From: Cupriavidus numazuensis
GTDB lineage: Bacteria > Pseudomonadota > Gammaproteobacteria > Burkholderiales > Burkholderiaceae
Direction of reading: 5' to 3'
Assembly (NCBI RefSeq): GCF_905397435.1
Contig: NZ_CAJPVI010000012.1
Coordinates: 103,278-167,277 of the forward strand
DNA length: 64,000 nucleotides
Shown here: piece by piece, positions 1 through 8,923 of the stretch
Layout: every line of letters begins with the position of its first letter
How positions within the stretch are numbered: position 1 is the first letter of the stretch
Program-made: the position numbers and the translations under genes
Notes under the pieces: model-generated
Database searches by the model: none
What the model saw: the letters and a program-made list of their open reading frames with translations, nothing else
What the model was told of the DNA's origin: nothing

Positions 1-734
1 ACCGCGTGGCCTACGCAGGCCGCCCGAACGGTGCCTATTCGCAAGTGCGCGTGATGCCGGCCGATATCGTGGTGCGCCTGCCCGAATCGATCTCGTTCGA
101 GCAGGGCGCGGCGATGATGCTGCAGGGGCTGACCGTGCAGTACCTGATCCGCGACAGCTATCGCGTGCAGGCTGGCGACACGGTGCTGCTGCATGCCGCG
201 GCCGGCGGCGTCGGGCTGATTGCGTGCCAGTGGCTGAAGGCGCTTGGCGTCACAGTGATCGGCACGGTTGGCAGCGACGAGAAGGCGGAGCTGGCGCGCG
301 CGCACGGATGCACGCATACGGTCGTCTATACGCGCGAATCGTTCGTGGATCGTGTGAAGGAAATCACCGGCGGCAAGGGTGTGCCGGCCGTGTACGACTC
401 CATCGGTGCAGATACTTTCCGCGGCTCGCTCGACTGCCTCGCGCCGCGCGGCACCATGGTGAGCTTCGGCAATGCCTCAGGGCCGGTGCCGCCGTTCGAT
501 ATCTCTGTGCTTGGCAACAAGGGCTCGCTGCGGCTCACGCGTCCTACGCTGATGACCTATGTGGTGCATCGTGAATTGCTGGAGCCGATGGTCGCCGATC
601 TGTTCGACGTGGTCAGCAGCGGCAAGGTGAAGATCGATGTGCGGCAGCGGTATGCGTTGGCGGATGTGGCGCAGGCGCACCGTGATCTTGAATCGCGCAA
701 GACGACCGGATCGACCATCCTGCTGCCCCACTGA
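1..734 (+). CDS. quinone oxidoreductase (NADPH:quinone reductase family), 5' truncated
   Basis: C-terminal part of a zinc-free medium-chain dehydrogenase/reductase of the quinone oxidoreductase (Qor) type, which reduces quinones with NADPH in the cytosol. The reading frame is open to the left edge, so the true start lies outside the window. About 243 residues remain of a family usually near 325. The nucleotide-binding loop AAAGGVG lies about 64-70 residues into the visible part, followed by a typical Rossmann helix (LIACQWLKALG). The C-terminal ALADVAQAHRDLESRKTTGS is characteristic of the family. A strong hairpin terminator follows. The exact quinone or enone substrate cannot be read from the sequence. 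Confidence 0.9.
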   Translation, partial: RVAYAGRPNGAYSQVRVMPADIVVRLPESISFEQGAAMMLQGLTVQYLIRDSYRVQAGDTVLLHAAAGGVGLIACQWLKALGVTVIGTVGSDEKAELARAHGCTHTVVYTRESFVDRVKEITGGKGVPAVYDSIGADTFRGSLDCLAPRGTMVSFGNASGPVPPFDISVLGNKGSLRLTRPTLMTYVVHRELLEPMVADLFDVVSSGKVKIDVRQRYALADVAQAHRDLESRKTTGSTILLPH

Positions 735-763
735 GGCGGTAGCGGTTGCCGAAGCAAAAAAAG

Positions 764-798
764 CCCCCGGGCGGCCTCTGCCGCCCGGGGGTTTTTTT
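764..798. terminator. bidirectional rho-independent terminator
   Basis: An 11-bp GC-rich inverted repeat (764-774 with 781-791, loop CCTCTG) is flanked by A7 on the left and T7 on the right. It can therefore act in both directions, between the convergent quinone reductase (+) and DUF1232 (-) genes. Confidence 0.9.
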
Positions 799-809
799 GC
801 TTGCAAGGT

Positions 810-1103
810 TCAGCGCGACCTGACCGTGGCCGCGGCCGCGCGCGCCTCGGCCTGTCGGAGGATATGCGGCGGCAGGCGCTTGAGGATCAGGTGGACCGCA
901 AGCGGGATCAACACGACATCATCGACGATGCCCAGTCCGGCAACGAAGTCGGGAATCAGGTCGATGGGCGAGATCGCATAGAACAGCAACCCGAACGCCG
1001 CAGGCTTCAGCCATCCCGGCGCATCCGGATGCCGCAACGCATACCAGAACAGCCGCCCATCCCGACGCACCAACGTCCACAGGGCCGAAAAACGCTTCCA
1101 CAT
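810..1103 (-). CDS. DUF1232 (YkvA-type) small membrane protein
   Basis: 97-residue protein with the DUF1232 signature around residues 40-66 (FYAISPIDLIPDF followed by LGIVDDVVLI). The central hydrophobic segment suggests membrane association. The start is well supported: AAGGAGG lies about 8 nt upstream of the ATG at 1103. The family's function is unknown. It is monocistronic, ending against a shared bidirectional terminator. Confidence 0.85.
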   Translation of the reverse strand: MWKRFSALWTLVRRDGRLFWYALRHPDAPGWLKPAAFGLLFYAISPIDLIPDFVAGLGIVDDVVLIPLAVHLILKRLPPHILRQAEARAAAATVRSR

Positions 1104-1284
1104 GAGAGGCCTCCTTCACATTGTGGGCGCCAGCCAATGGCGCATGCACAGATAGCTTGGGCCGATCCGATCGGCTTCAAGTTCCGCAGGAAAACAGGGG
1201 AGGGGAAAGAGACGAGGGGTGCGCCCCGGCAGCGCCGGGGCGGGCCGGCATGCCAGCACGGCATGCCGGAAAAGGACTGAAAAA

Positions 1285-2430
1285 TCAGCCCGGAATCTTG
1301 CCTTCCACGCCTTCGACGTAGAACTTCACGCCGTGCAGGAAGTTATCGTCGGCCGTCTGGTCCTTGGCGACCTGTTCCTTGCCCGTGTTGTCCTTGATCG
1401 GACCCTTCCAGATCGGCGCCGAACCATCGACGATGCCCTTCTTGCGCTCTTCGACCAGCGCCTTCACGTCGTCAGGCACAACGGTGTTGAAGTCCTTCAG
1501 GTCGATCATGCCTTCCTTCAGGCCCCACCACGTGGTGTTGGTCTTCCACTGGTTCTTCAGCACGTCGTCCACCACCTTGTTGTAGTAGACGCCCCACTGG
1601 ATCTCCGACGCGGCAAGGTGAGCCTTCTCGCCGAACTTGCTCATGTTGCTGTCCCAGCCGAACGCGTAGACGCCCTTTTCCTGCGCGGTCTGCACCACGG
1701 CAGCGGAGTCGGTGTTCTGCATCAGCATGTCCACGCCCTGGCCGATCAGCGTGGTGGCGGCTTCACGCTCCTTGCCCGGATCGAACCACTTGTTCACCCA
1801 GACCACCTTGACGGTCGCCTTCGGGTTGACGCTGCGCGCGCCCAGCGTGAACGAGTCGATGTTGCGGATCACTTCGGGAATCGGTACCGAAGCCACCACG
1901 CCCATCTTGCCCGTCTTGCTCATCTTGCCGGCGACGACGCCAGCCAGGTACGCGCCTTCATAGGTGCGCACATCGTACTGGGCCAGGTTGTCGGCGGTCT
2001 TGAAGCCGGTGGCGTGTTCGAACTTCACGTCCGGGAATTCCTTGGCGACCTTCAGCATCGATTCCATGTAGCCGAAGGTGGTGCCGAAGATCAGCTTGTT
2101 GCCCTGGCTGGCCAGGTCGCGGAACACGCGCTCGGCGTCCGCGGCGGATTCGGGCACGTTTTCGACGAAGGTGGTCTTGACCTTGTCGCCGAACTTTTCT
2201 TCCACGGCCTTGCGGCCGGCGTCGTGCGCGTACGTCCAGCCCGCATCGCCGACCGGGCCGATGTAGACGAAAGCGACCTTGAGCGGTTCGGCCTTCTGTT
2301 CAGCGGCGGGCGCGGAGGCCGGGGCGGCCGTCTCGGCCGGCTTCTCGGCTTCCTTCTTGCCGCAGCCGGCCAGGGCCAGCAACGCGGTGGCAGCCAGGGC
2401 CGCCAGGGTCTTCCTGCGCGTGACGATCAT
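1285..2430 (-). CDS. BMP-family ABC transporter substrate-binding lipoprotein
   Basis: 381-residue periplasmic lipoprotein of the basic membrane protein (BMP/PnrA/NupN) family, whose members bind purine nucleosides. The N-terminus has positive residues (TRRK), a hydrophobic stretch and a lipobox LALAGC with the lipidated cysteine at residue 23. The ATG at 2430 was chosen because AGGAGA sits just upstream and it gives a proper lipoprotein signal; an in-frame start 25 codons earlier would not. It is followed in the family pattern by two permease genes and a double ATPase, all on the minus strand. The precise ligand (nucleoside or related base) is inferred from the family. Confidence 0.9.
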   Translation of the reverse strand: MIVTRRKTLAALAATALLALAGCGKKEAEKPAETAAPASAPAAEQKAEPLKVAFVYIGPVGDAGWTYAHDAGRKAVEEKFGDKVKTTFVENVPESAADAERVFRDLASQGNKLIFGTTFGYMESMLKVAKEFPDVKFEHATGFKTADNLAQYDVRTYEGAYLAGVVAGKMSKTGKMGVVASVPIPEVIRNIDSFTLGARSVNPKATVKVVWVNKWFDPGKEREAATTLIGQGVDMLMQNTDSAAVVQTAQEKGVYAFGWDSNMSKFGEKAHLAASEIQWGVYYNKVVDDVLKNQWKTNTTWWGLKEGMIDLKDFNTVVPDDVKALVEERKKGIVDGSAPIWKGPIKDNTGKEQVAKDQTADDNFLHGVKFYVEGVEGKIPG

Positions 2431-2497
2431 GATTTCTCCTTGTGATGAATATTGACTGCGTTCGATGGCTCGTTGAAATGGGATTCCGGCAGCGGCA

Positions 2498-3418
2498 TCA
2501 GGCATTGCCCGGACGGAACGGCTTGCCCAGCGAGGCGGGCATGTTCAGCCGGATCCAGGCCGGATTGCGCGAGATCAGCGCCAGCACGACGATGGTGGCC
2601 GCGTAGGGCAGCATCGACAGGAACTGCGACGGCACGGAAACGCCGATGCCTTGCAGGTAGAACTGCAGAATGGTGACGCCGCCGAACAGCCACGCGCCGA
2701 CCAGCACGCGGCCCGGGCGCCAGGTGGCAAACGTGGTCAGCGCGAGCGCGATCCAGCCGCGGCCGGCGACCAGGTTTTCGACCCACATCGGCGTGTACAC
2801 CAGCGACAGGTACGCGCCGGCCAGGCCGCAGCATGCACCGCCGAACAGCAGCGCGCCAAAGCGGATGGTGCGCACCGGATAGCCCAGCGCATGCGCGGAT
2901 TCCGGCGATTCGCCGATCGCGCGCAGCGTGAGGCCGGCGCGCGTGCGGAACAGGAACCACATGATCGCGAAGCACAGCAGCAGGCTGAAATACACCATCC
3001 AGTGATGCTGGAAGAATGCGGGACCGATGAACGGAATGTCGGCAAGGAATGGGACCGACTTGGCCTGAGCCGGCATCGCAAAGCCGACGAAGCGCTGGCC
3101 CATGAAAGCCGACAGGCCAGTGCCGAAGATCGACAGCGCGAGGCCCGTGGCCACCTGGTTGGTCGCTAGCACGAGCGCGAGCCACGAGAACAGCGTGGCC
3201 ATCAGCATGCCGGCCACGGCGCCGGCGATAAAGCCGAGCCACGGTTGCTGCGTCTGGTAGCCGACCATGAAGCCGGCCACGGCGGCGACGAGCATCATGC
3301 CTTCGGCGCCAAGGTTCAGCACCCCCGCGCGTTCGTTGATAAGCAGGCCCAGTGCGGCCAGCAGCAGCGGCGTGCCGGCATTGATCGCGGTGGCAATGAG
3401 AGGAGCGAGTTGTTCCAT
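2498..3418 (-). CDS. ABC transporter permease, nucleoside type (NupQ/YufQ-like)
   Basis: 306-residue integral membrane protein with about eight to nine hydrophobic segments, of the branched-chain/nucleoside permease superfamily. The sequence LINERAGVLNLGAEGMMLVAA near residue 25-45 is the hallmark of BMP-linked permeases. It lies 17 bp downstream of the companion permease and is expected to pair with it in the inner membrane, powered by the ATPase at 4538-6112. Confidence 0.92.
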   Translation of the reverse strand: MEQLAPLIATAINAGTPLLLAALGLLINERAGVLNLGAEGMMLVAAVAGFMVGYQTQQPWLGFIAGAVAGMLMATLFSWLALVLATNQVATGLALSIFGTGLSAFMGQRFVGFAMPAQAKSVPFLADIPFIGPAFFQHHWMVYFSLLLCFAIMWFLFRTRAGLTLRAIGESPESAHALGYPVRTIRFGALLFGGACCGLAGAYLSLVYTPMWVENLVAGRGWIALALTTFATWRPGRVLVGAWLFGGVTILQFYLQGIGVSVPSQFLSMLPYAATIVVLALISRNPAWIRLNMPASLGKPFRPGNA

Positions 3419-3435
3419 GTTGTACGTTGCTCCGC

Positions 3436-4545
3436 TCAGGCTGCCGTGGCGCGCCAGCGCAGGCGGTTTTCGATAAGGGTGTCGCAGGCGAGCAGGAAGA
3501 ACAGCAGCATGCCCTGGAACACCCAGCCAATGGCCGACGGCAGGCCCAGGCGCGACTGCGCCATCTCGCCGCCGATGTAGAACAGCGACATCATGATGCC
3601 GCCGAGCACGGTGCCCACAGGATGCAGGCGTCCGACAAACGCGACGATGATCGCCGTAAAGCCATAGCCCGGAGAAATCGACGGCAGCAACTGGCCGATC
3701 GGACCAGTGACTTCAAATGCTCCGGCGAGTCCTGCAGTCGCACCCGAAATCAGCAGTGCGCTCCACAGTGCGCTGCGCGACGAGAATCCTGCATAGCGTG
3801 CTGCAGCCGGTGCGGTGCCGCCGACCTGCAGCCGGTAGCCAGCGAAGCTGCGGAAGATGAAAACCGTCATCACCACGACCAGCACCAGCATCACGGCAAA
3901 GCCCGCATGCAGGCGCGAACCCGACATCAGGTTTGGCAGCAGGTATTCGGACGAGAACACCTTCGACTGCGGGAAGTTCATGCCGTTGGGATCCTTCAAC
4001 GGCCCGTTGACCACCCACAGCATGAGTTGCTGCGCGATATACGTGAGCATCAGCGAGACCAGGATCTCGTTCGCGTTGAAGCGGTCCTTGAGCAGCGCCG
4101 TGATCGCGGCCCAGCACATGCCGCCGATCACGCCGGCGAGCGACGCCAGCATCAGCACGACGGTGCCGTTCAGCGTCTGGCCCGGCACGTCAAAGAACAG
4201 CACCGTCGCGCCGGCGAAGATGCCGCCGAGGATCAGTTGTCCATCCGCGCCGATGTTCCAGACGTTGGCCCGGTAGCAGACCGACAGGCCCAGCGCGCAC
4301 AGCACCAGCGGCACCGTCTTGAGCAGGACTTCGCCGATGGCGCGCTTGTCCCGCAGCGGATCGGCCAGGAAGACCTTGAGCGCGGCCATCGGATCCTTGC
4401 CCAGCGCGACGAACAGCAGCGCGCCGAACAGCAGCGTCAGCGCAAGGGCGATCACCGGCGAGGCATAGGCCATGGTTCGCGACGGCAGGCCGCGCGGCGC
4501 GAGTGTGATGGGGGAGAGGGGCAGGAGCGAGCGCAGTTCAGCCAT
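3436..4545 (-). CDS. ABC transporter permease, nucleoside type (NupP/YufP-like)
   Basis: 369-residue integral membrane permease, second half of the heterodimeric channel. It contains the family segment NVWNIGADGQLILGGIFAG around residues 93-111 and many hydrophobic helices. It overlaps the upstream ATPase gene by 8 bp, indicating translational coupling in the same operon. The N-terminus carries about 25 residues before the first helix, so a slightly later start (the Met at residue 25) is possible. Confidence 0.92.
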   Translation of the reverse strand: MAELRSLLPLSPITLAPRGLPSRTMAYASPVIALALTLLFGALLFVALGKDPMAALKVFLADPLRDKRAIGEVLLKTVPLVLCALGLSVCYRANVWNIGADGQLILGGIFAGATVLFFDVPGQTLNGTVVLMLASLAGVIGGMCWAAITALLKDRFNANEILVSLMLTYIAQQLMLWVVNGPLKDPNGMNFPQSKVFSSEYLLPNLMSGSRLHAGFAVMLVLVVVMTVFIFRSFAGYRLQVGGTAPAAARYAGFSSRSALWSALLISGATAGLAGAFEVTGPIGQLLPSISPGYGFTAIIVAFVGRLHPVGTVLGGIMMSLFYIGGEMAQSRLGLPSAIGWVFQGMLLFFLLACDTLIENRLRWRATAA

Positions 4546-6112
4546 GGTTCACCTCCGCTGCGTGGGCGTCGCGCGCCTGCGCGGGTCCGCCTTCCCACAG
4601 GCCGCTCATCCACAGCCCGATCTGTTCACGCGTGGCCGTCTCGGTCGGGATCGACGGAGACAGGTGGCCCTTGGCGATGACGTGAAGCCGGTCGCAAATC
4701 GCGAACAGCTCGTCGAGTTCTTCCGATACGACCAGGATCGCGCAGCCCGTGGCCTTCAGCGCGAGGATTTCGTTGTGGATCTGCGCGGCGGCGCCGACGT
4801 CCACACCCCAGGTCGGTTGCGCGACGATCAGCACCTTCGGGTTGCTTTCGATCTCGCGGCCCACGATGAATTTCTGCAGATTGCCACCGGACAGGCTGCG
4901 GGCGAGCGCTTCGGGTCCGCTCGCCTTGACGCGGAAGCGGCCGATGACCGCGGCGGCCAGGCCAGCCGCGGCCTTCGGCGAGATCATGCCCTTGCTTACA
5001 TACGGCGGCGTCTGGTGCGACAGCAGCGTGTTGGTCGCCAGGCTCATGCCCGGCACCGCACCGCGCCCGAGCCGCTCTTCCGGCACGAAGGCGAGCCCGG
5101 CACGGCGGCGCTGGCGTGCATCGAGCCGGCCGACCGGCTTGCCCGCGATGTGGACCGCGGTGCCGTCCACGCGCATGTCCTCGCCGGACAGCGCGGCCAG
5201 CAGTTCCTGCTGCCCGTTGCCCGACACACCGGCAATGCCGACGATCTCGCCGGCATGCACGTCGAGCGAAATCTGCTGCAGCTCGGTCGCAAACGCATGC
5301 GCGCGCGGCAGCGACAGTGATTCCACGGCAAGGCGCACCTCGCCGCGCTGCGTGGCCACGCGCGCTTCGCGCGGCGGCTCGCCGCCGATCATCAGGCGCG
5401 ACAGCGAGGCCGCGCTTTCCTGGCGCGGATCGCACACGCCGGTGACCTTGCCCATGCGCATCACGGTGGCGTGATGGCAGAGCGCGCGGATCTCGTCGAG
5501 CTTGTGGCTGATGTAGAGAATGCTGGTGCCTTCGGCGGCGAGCTGGCGCAGCGTGACGAACAGCGTTTCCACGGCCTGCGGCGTCAGCACCGAAGTGGGC
5601 TCGTCCAGGATCAGCAGTTGCGGGTTGGCCAGCAGCGCGCGCACGATTTCCACGCGCTGACGCTCGCCCACCGACAACGTGTGGACATGACGGTTCGGCT
5701 CCAGCGGCAGGCCATAGCGCTCGGCTGTCGTGCGGATGCGCTCGGCCAGCTGCCTCATGCTGCTGCCCGCGCCCTGGTGTCCGCCGGGCAGGCCCAGCGC
5801 GATGTTCTCGGTCACGGTCAGGGTGTCGAACAGCGAGAAATGCTGGAACACCATCGCAATGCCCAGGTTGCGGGCGTCGTGCGGACTGTTGATCGTGACG
5901 GGGGCGCCATTGAAGTGCATCTCGCCGGCGTCCGGGCGGACCGCGCCAAAGATGATCTTCATCAGCGTGGATTTGCCGGCGCCGTTCTCGCCAAGCACGG
6001 CGTGGATCTCGCCGGGGGCGACGCTGAGGCTGATGTCATCGTTCGCGATGACGCCGGGATAGCGCTTGCTGATATGGGCTAGCGCCAGCCTGGGGGGGAG
6101 TTGTGATGTCAC
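4538..6112 (-). CDS. ABC transporter ATP-binding protein, double domain (NupO/YufO-like)
   Basis: 524-residue duplicated ATPase driving the BMP transporter. The first domain has Walker A GENGAGKST (41-49), signature LSVGERQRVEI and Walker B LLILDEPTSVL. The second has a degenerate Walker A (GVSGNGQQELL) and signature LSGGNLQKFIVGRE, typical for nucleoside and sugar double ATPases where the second site is less canonical. GTG start at 6112. It is the first gene of the four-gene operon. A TATAAT-like hexamer lies upstream on the minus strand (about 6237-6245) without a convincing -35. Confidence 0.92.
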   Translation of the reverse strand: MTSQLPPRLALAHISKRYPGVIANDDISLSVAPGEIHAVLGENGAGKSTLMKIIFGAVRPDAGEMHFNGAPVTINSPHDARNLGIAMVFQHFSLFDTLTVTENIALGLPGGHQGAGSSMRQLAERIRTTAERYGLPLEPNRHVHTLSVGERQRVEIVRALLANPQLLILDEPTSVLTPQAVETLFVTLRQLAAEGTSILYISHKLDEIRALCHHATVMRMGKVTGVCDPRQESAASLSRLMIGGEPPREARVATQRGEVRLAVESLSLPRAHAFATELQQISLDVHAGEIVGIAGVSGNGQQELLAALSGEDMRVDGTAVHIAGKPVGRLDARQRRRAGLAFVPEERLGRGAVPGMSLATNTLLSHQTPPYVSKGMISPKAAAGLAAAVIGRFRVKASGPEALARSLSGGNLQKFIVGREIESNPKVLIVAQPTWGVDVGAAAQIHNEILALKATGCAILVVSEELDELFAICDRLHVIAKGHLSPSIPTETATREQIGLWMSGLWEGGPAQARDAHAAEVNHG

Positions 6113-6340
6113 TGAGGCGGCTCGGGTTGTTATGGCAGCAACGTGGATGGCAGGCAGTCAGCGGCAGTGCGTGGCGCAGCATCGCCGCGACGCATTGCAG
6201 CATTCATCATGATTTCCTGATGCCGGATATTGGTTATGAATTATATAAGTGTGTGGCTTTGTGGCGGCCGGTTTGCGGTGTTTGTCCAAGCCGCGCAACG
6301 GTTGGCGGGTGGTTGCAAGTCGCATGCCGGGGAAGGAAAA

Positions 6341-6374
6341 GAAAAACCGCCGCCCTCCTTTCGGAGGACGGCGG
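6341..6374 (-). terminator. rho-independent terminator downstream of pirin gene
   Basis: 12-bp stem (6347-6358 with 6363-6374, loop TTTC) followed on the minus strand by a T-rich tract (complement of GAAAAA at 6341-6346). The single irregular pair becomes G-U in the minus-strand RNA, which fits termination of minus-strand transcripts from pirin. Confidence 0.75.
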
Positions 6375-6414
6375 TCTGGGGGCGCCGAGAGGTAGAAATT
6401 TCCTGCTGTTGGCC

Positions 6415-6537
6415 CCCCTCTCCCGCTGCGGGAGAGGGGTTGGGGGAGAGGGCAGGCGCATGGCAAGTACCGTAGCACCCCACTTCGTGGCGACTCCTGC
6501 CCTCTCCCCCGCCCCTCTCCCATAAATGGGAGAGGGG
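6415..6537. repeat. compound inverted repeat (dispersed intergenic element type)
   Basis: Two hairpins sharing the CCCCTCTCCC / GGGAGAGGGG arms (6415-6439 and 6512-6537) are enclosed around a perfect 15-bp outer pairing (6442-6456 with 6496-6510). The whole 123 bp can fold as a branched cruciform. Similar CTCTCCC-rich palindromes are common between genes in GC-rich proteobacteria. It lies just downstream of the pirin stop codon. Confidence 0.7.
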
Positions 6538-6562
6538 AGACAACACGCGGTTTAAATCAGCG

Positions 6563-7495
6563 TTAGCCCCCCGTGGACGCCGCGATCGTCGCAAATCGCC
6601 CATCGCGGAAATCCGCCAGCGTCTGGTAGATCTGCTCCTGCGTGTTCATCACGAACGGGCCGTACTGCGCGATCGGCTCGCCCAGCGGCTGTCCGGCGAT
6701 CAGCAGGAAGCGCACGTCGGACTCGGCATTGACGATGACGCCGTCAGCCTTGTCCGCGTTGTCGAGCACACCCATGCGCTGCGCGTCGACCACCGCCTTT
6801 TCGCTGCCTTCACCGATCGACAACTCGCCGCGGTACACATAGACGAAGGCGTTATGCCCGGCCGGCAAGGCCTGCCGGAACTGCTGGCCGGCGGGCAGAT
6901 GCACGTCGAGGTAGACCGGCTCCGTCACCGGGCGCGTTACCGCGCCAGCCACGCCGTGCGAGGCGCCGGCCAGCACGCGCACCGTGCCGCCGTTGTCCAG
7001 CGCCACCGTCGGAATGGCCTCAGCGGGCATGTCGCGGTACCACGGCGCCGTCATCTTGTCGGCCGCCGGCAGGTTCAGCCACAGCTGGAAGCCTTCCATG
7101 CGGCCGTCTTCCTGTTCGGGCATTTCCGAGTGCACCACGCCGGCGCCAGCCACCATCCATTGGGCGCCGCCGTTCTGCAGCAGGCCTTCGTTGCCGGCGC
7201 TGTCGCGGTGGCGCATGCGTCCGGCCAGCATGTAGGTGATGGTCTCGAAGCCGCGGTGCGGGTGATCGGGGAAGCCGCCGATGTAGTCGTCCTTGCTGTC
7301 GGTGCCGAAGGCATCGAGCATCAGGAACGGGTCCAGCCGGCGTTGCAGGTTCTGGGTCAGCACGCGCGTCAGCTTGACGCCGGCACCATCCGAGGTGGCG
7401 ATGCCGCGCACGACGCGGTCCACCGTGCGCGAACGCTGCACGGTTTCCTGCGCGGTGGCCGGGACGGTGTCGAGAGGGGTGCGGGTTTCCATCAT
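6563..7495 (-). CDS. pirin family protein
   Basis: 310-residue bicupin of the pirin family. The N-terminal cupin carries the metal-binding pattern HPHRGFETITY and later H..SEMPEQEDGRMEGFQLWLNLP. Some bacterial pirins have quercetinase activity or act as redox-sensing partners; the role here is not determined. The double ATG at 7495/7492 is preceded by GGAGA about 6 nt upstream, which is better than an in-frame start 19 codons earlier. It is monocistronic, with its own terminator. Confidence 0.9.
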   Translation of the reverse strand: MMETRTPLDTVPATAQETVQRSRTVDRVVRGIATSDGAGVKLTRVLTQNLQRRLDPFLMLDAFGTDSKDDYIGGFPDHPHRGFETITYMLAGRMRHRDSAGNEGLLQNGGAQWMVAGAGVVHSEMPEQEDGRMEGFQLWLNLPAADKMTAPWYRDMPAEAIPTVALDNGGTVRVLAGASHGVAGAVTRPVTEPVYLDVHLPAGQQFRQALPAGHNAFVYVYRGELSIGEGSEKAVVDAQRMGVLDNADKADGVIVNAESDVRFLLIAGQPLGEPIAQYGPFVMNTQEQIYQTLADFRDGRFATIAASTGG

Positions 7496-7767
7496 TCTTT
7501 CTCCGGTTCGCGGGCCTGGTGGCGGCATTGCTGCCGCCGTCATCGGGGCCACGTCGTGTTCAGCTACTCCGACAATGTAGAGGTTTGGTAGGGAAAGAGT
7601 AGAGGGCGGGTGGGCAACAGATTGTTCTATCCATCAACGCAATCCGCTGGGATTCGAAGCGCCGATGGCAACGATCAGGATTTCTCGTCAAGCCAGGTTT
7701 GGCAGTCCATCAGCGACAGTCGGAATCGCGGCAAAAGGCCCCTGAAAATGCCGCAAGATAGGCGAAG

Positions 7768-7796
7768 ATGACAAGATCGATGAAGATGAGTATAAT
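7768..7796 (+). promoter_or_regulatory. near-consensus sigma-70 promoter
   Basis: -35 ATGACA (7768-7773) and -10 TATAAT (7791-7796) with a 17-bp spacer: 11 of 12 consensus positions at optimal spacing. It points toward the osmoprotectant ABC operon, whose start codon is 388 nt downstream. Confidence 0.7.
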
Positions 7797-8183
7797 AGCG
7801 CTCTCTTTGTCATACGTTGCTGTGGATTGATTCGCCGGGCGATCCCGCCAGGCCTTGTCAGGCAACGGTTCATGGATTCGGCGGCGCGCCCATTTGTTCA
7901 CTTTTTTGCGCCGCCCTGGCCACTCGCTACCGGTCATAGACCGAACCGGGTGCGCCGCTACAGGGAGCCCGCGGACAGAACGCCGCGGCATCCCGTCAAT
8001 CGGACTTCCGGCCCCCTGGCATGGGAGTCCAAAAGCCCGTCCGCCGGCAATCGTGCCGGTCATGGCGGCAATGCAATCTGAACCGGGACGGCGGCTCCCC
8101 ACTTCACGGCCGCCTAGCCCATTTTGTTTTCCGTGATCGGAAAGTGGTGCTTTGCGCGCTTTTCGGCCGGAACGAGGGGATAT
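7797..8183 (+). other. long untranslated leader or small-RNA locus
   Basis: About 390 bp between a strong promoter and the first ABC gene. I see no convincing protein. Several inverted repeats are present: GGCGGCGC with GCGCCGCC (about 7879-7915), CCGCGG with CCGCGG (about 7970-7987), and TTTCCG-TGAT-CGGAAA (about 8128-8143) just before the operon. It could be a structured 5' leader or encode an RNA. I could not match it to a known riboswitch or 6S/4.5S/tmRNA. Confidence 0.4.
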
Positions 8184-8900
8184 ATGTCAAAGCAATCCGT
8201 GCGGGTGGCCGCTTGGGGATGCCTGACCGCGCTGGCATTGGGCGGACTGGTCGCCTGGATCGGCGTGGATGTCATCCACCAGCATCAGGACCGCCTGCTC
8301 TATGACGTGGCCGACCACATGCGACTGGTCGCGTACTCGATGGCGCTCGCGCTCGCCACCGGCATTCCGGCCGGCATCGCGCTGAGCCGGCCGTGCATGC
8401 GCCGCTGGGCCGACCGCCTGATGCAGATCTTCAACGTCGGCAATACGGTGCCGTCGCTCGCGGTACTCGCGTTGGCGCTCGCGGTGCTCGGCATCGGCGA
8501 GCGGCCCGCGATCCTGGCGCTGTGGCTGGCTTCGCTGCTGCCGATCGTGCGCAACACCTATGAAGGCCTGCGCAATGTTTCGCCGACGCTGCTGGAAGCC
8601 GCGCGCGGCATCGGCATGACGCCATGCCAGCGGTTGCTGCGCGTGGAACTGCCCAATGCGCTGCCGGTGATGCTGGCCGGCATCCGCATCAGCCTGGTGA
8701 TCAACGTGGGAACGGTGCCGCTGTCGTTCCTGATCGGCGCCAACAGCCTTGGCGAACTGATCTTCCCGGGCATCTACCTGAACAACCAGCCGCTGCTGCT
8801 GCTGGGCGCCGCCGCCACCGCGTTGCTGGCACTGGCGCTGGACGCGCTGTTTGCCGGCGCCGGCAACCTGTACCTGCGTCGGCGCGGGCTGGCGCGCTGA
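8184..8900 (+). CDS. osmoprotectant-type ABC transporter permease
   Basis: 238-residue membrane permease of the glycine betaine/choline/carnitine (OpuBB/OsmW) family. It contains the EAA loop EAARGIGMTPCQRLLRVELP that docks on the ATPase. Start chosen at 8184, where GAGGGGA precedes the ATG. It is first of four genes in the order permease, binding protein, permease, ATPase. Substrate class (quaternary amine osmolytes) is inferred from family. Confidence 0.9.
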   Translation: MSKQSVRVAAWGCLTALALGGLVAWIGVDVIHQHQDRLLYDVADHMRLVAYSMALALATGIPAGIALSRPCMRRWADRLMQIFNVGNTVPSLAVLALALAVLGIGERPAILALWLASLLPIVRNTYEGLRNVSPTLLEAARGIGMTPCQRLLRVELPNALPVMLAGIRISLVINVGTVPLSFLIGANSLGELIFPGIYLNNQPLLLLGAAATALLALALDALFAGAGNLYLRRRGLAR

Positions 8901-8923
8901 GCGGCGGCCGAGAGGAGAAACCA

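Larger units (their letters stand above)
6113..6562. other. intergenic region, no protein-coding gene
   Basis: 450 bp between the ABC operon start and the pirin gene end. The left half should hold the promoter of the ABC operon; the right half is occupied by a terminator and a large inverted repeat listed separately. The short open frames here lack ribosome sites and consist largely of repeat sequence. Confidence 0.6.

Noticed and set aside
1219..2445. Very long plus-strand open frame opposite the BMP binding protein
   Set aside because: An antisense shadow caused by high GC; composition (His/Arg/Val-rich) is not protein-like and the real lipoprotein gene is clear.
7797..8183. 6S, 4.5S, tmRNA or cobalamin riboswitch in the leader
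   Set aside because: None of the diagnostic conserved boxes of these RNAs could be found in the sequence.
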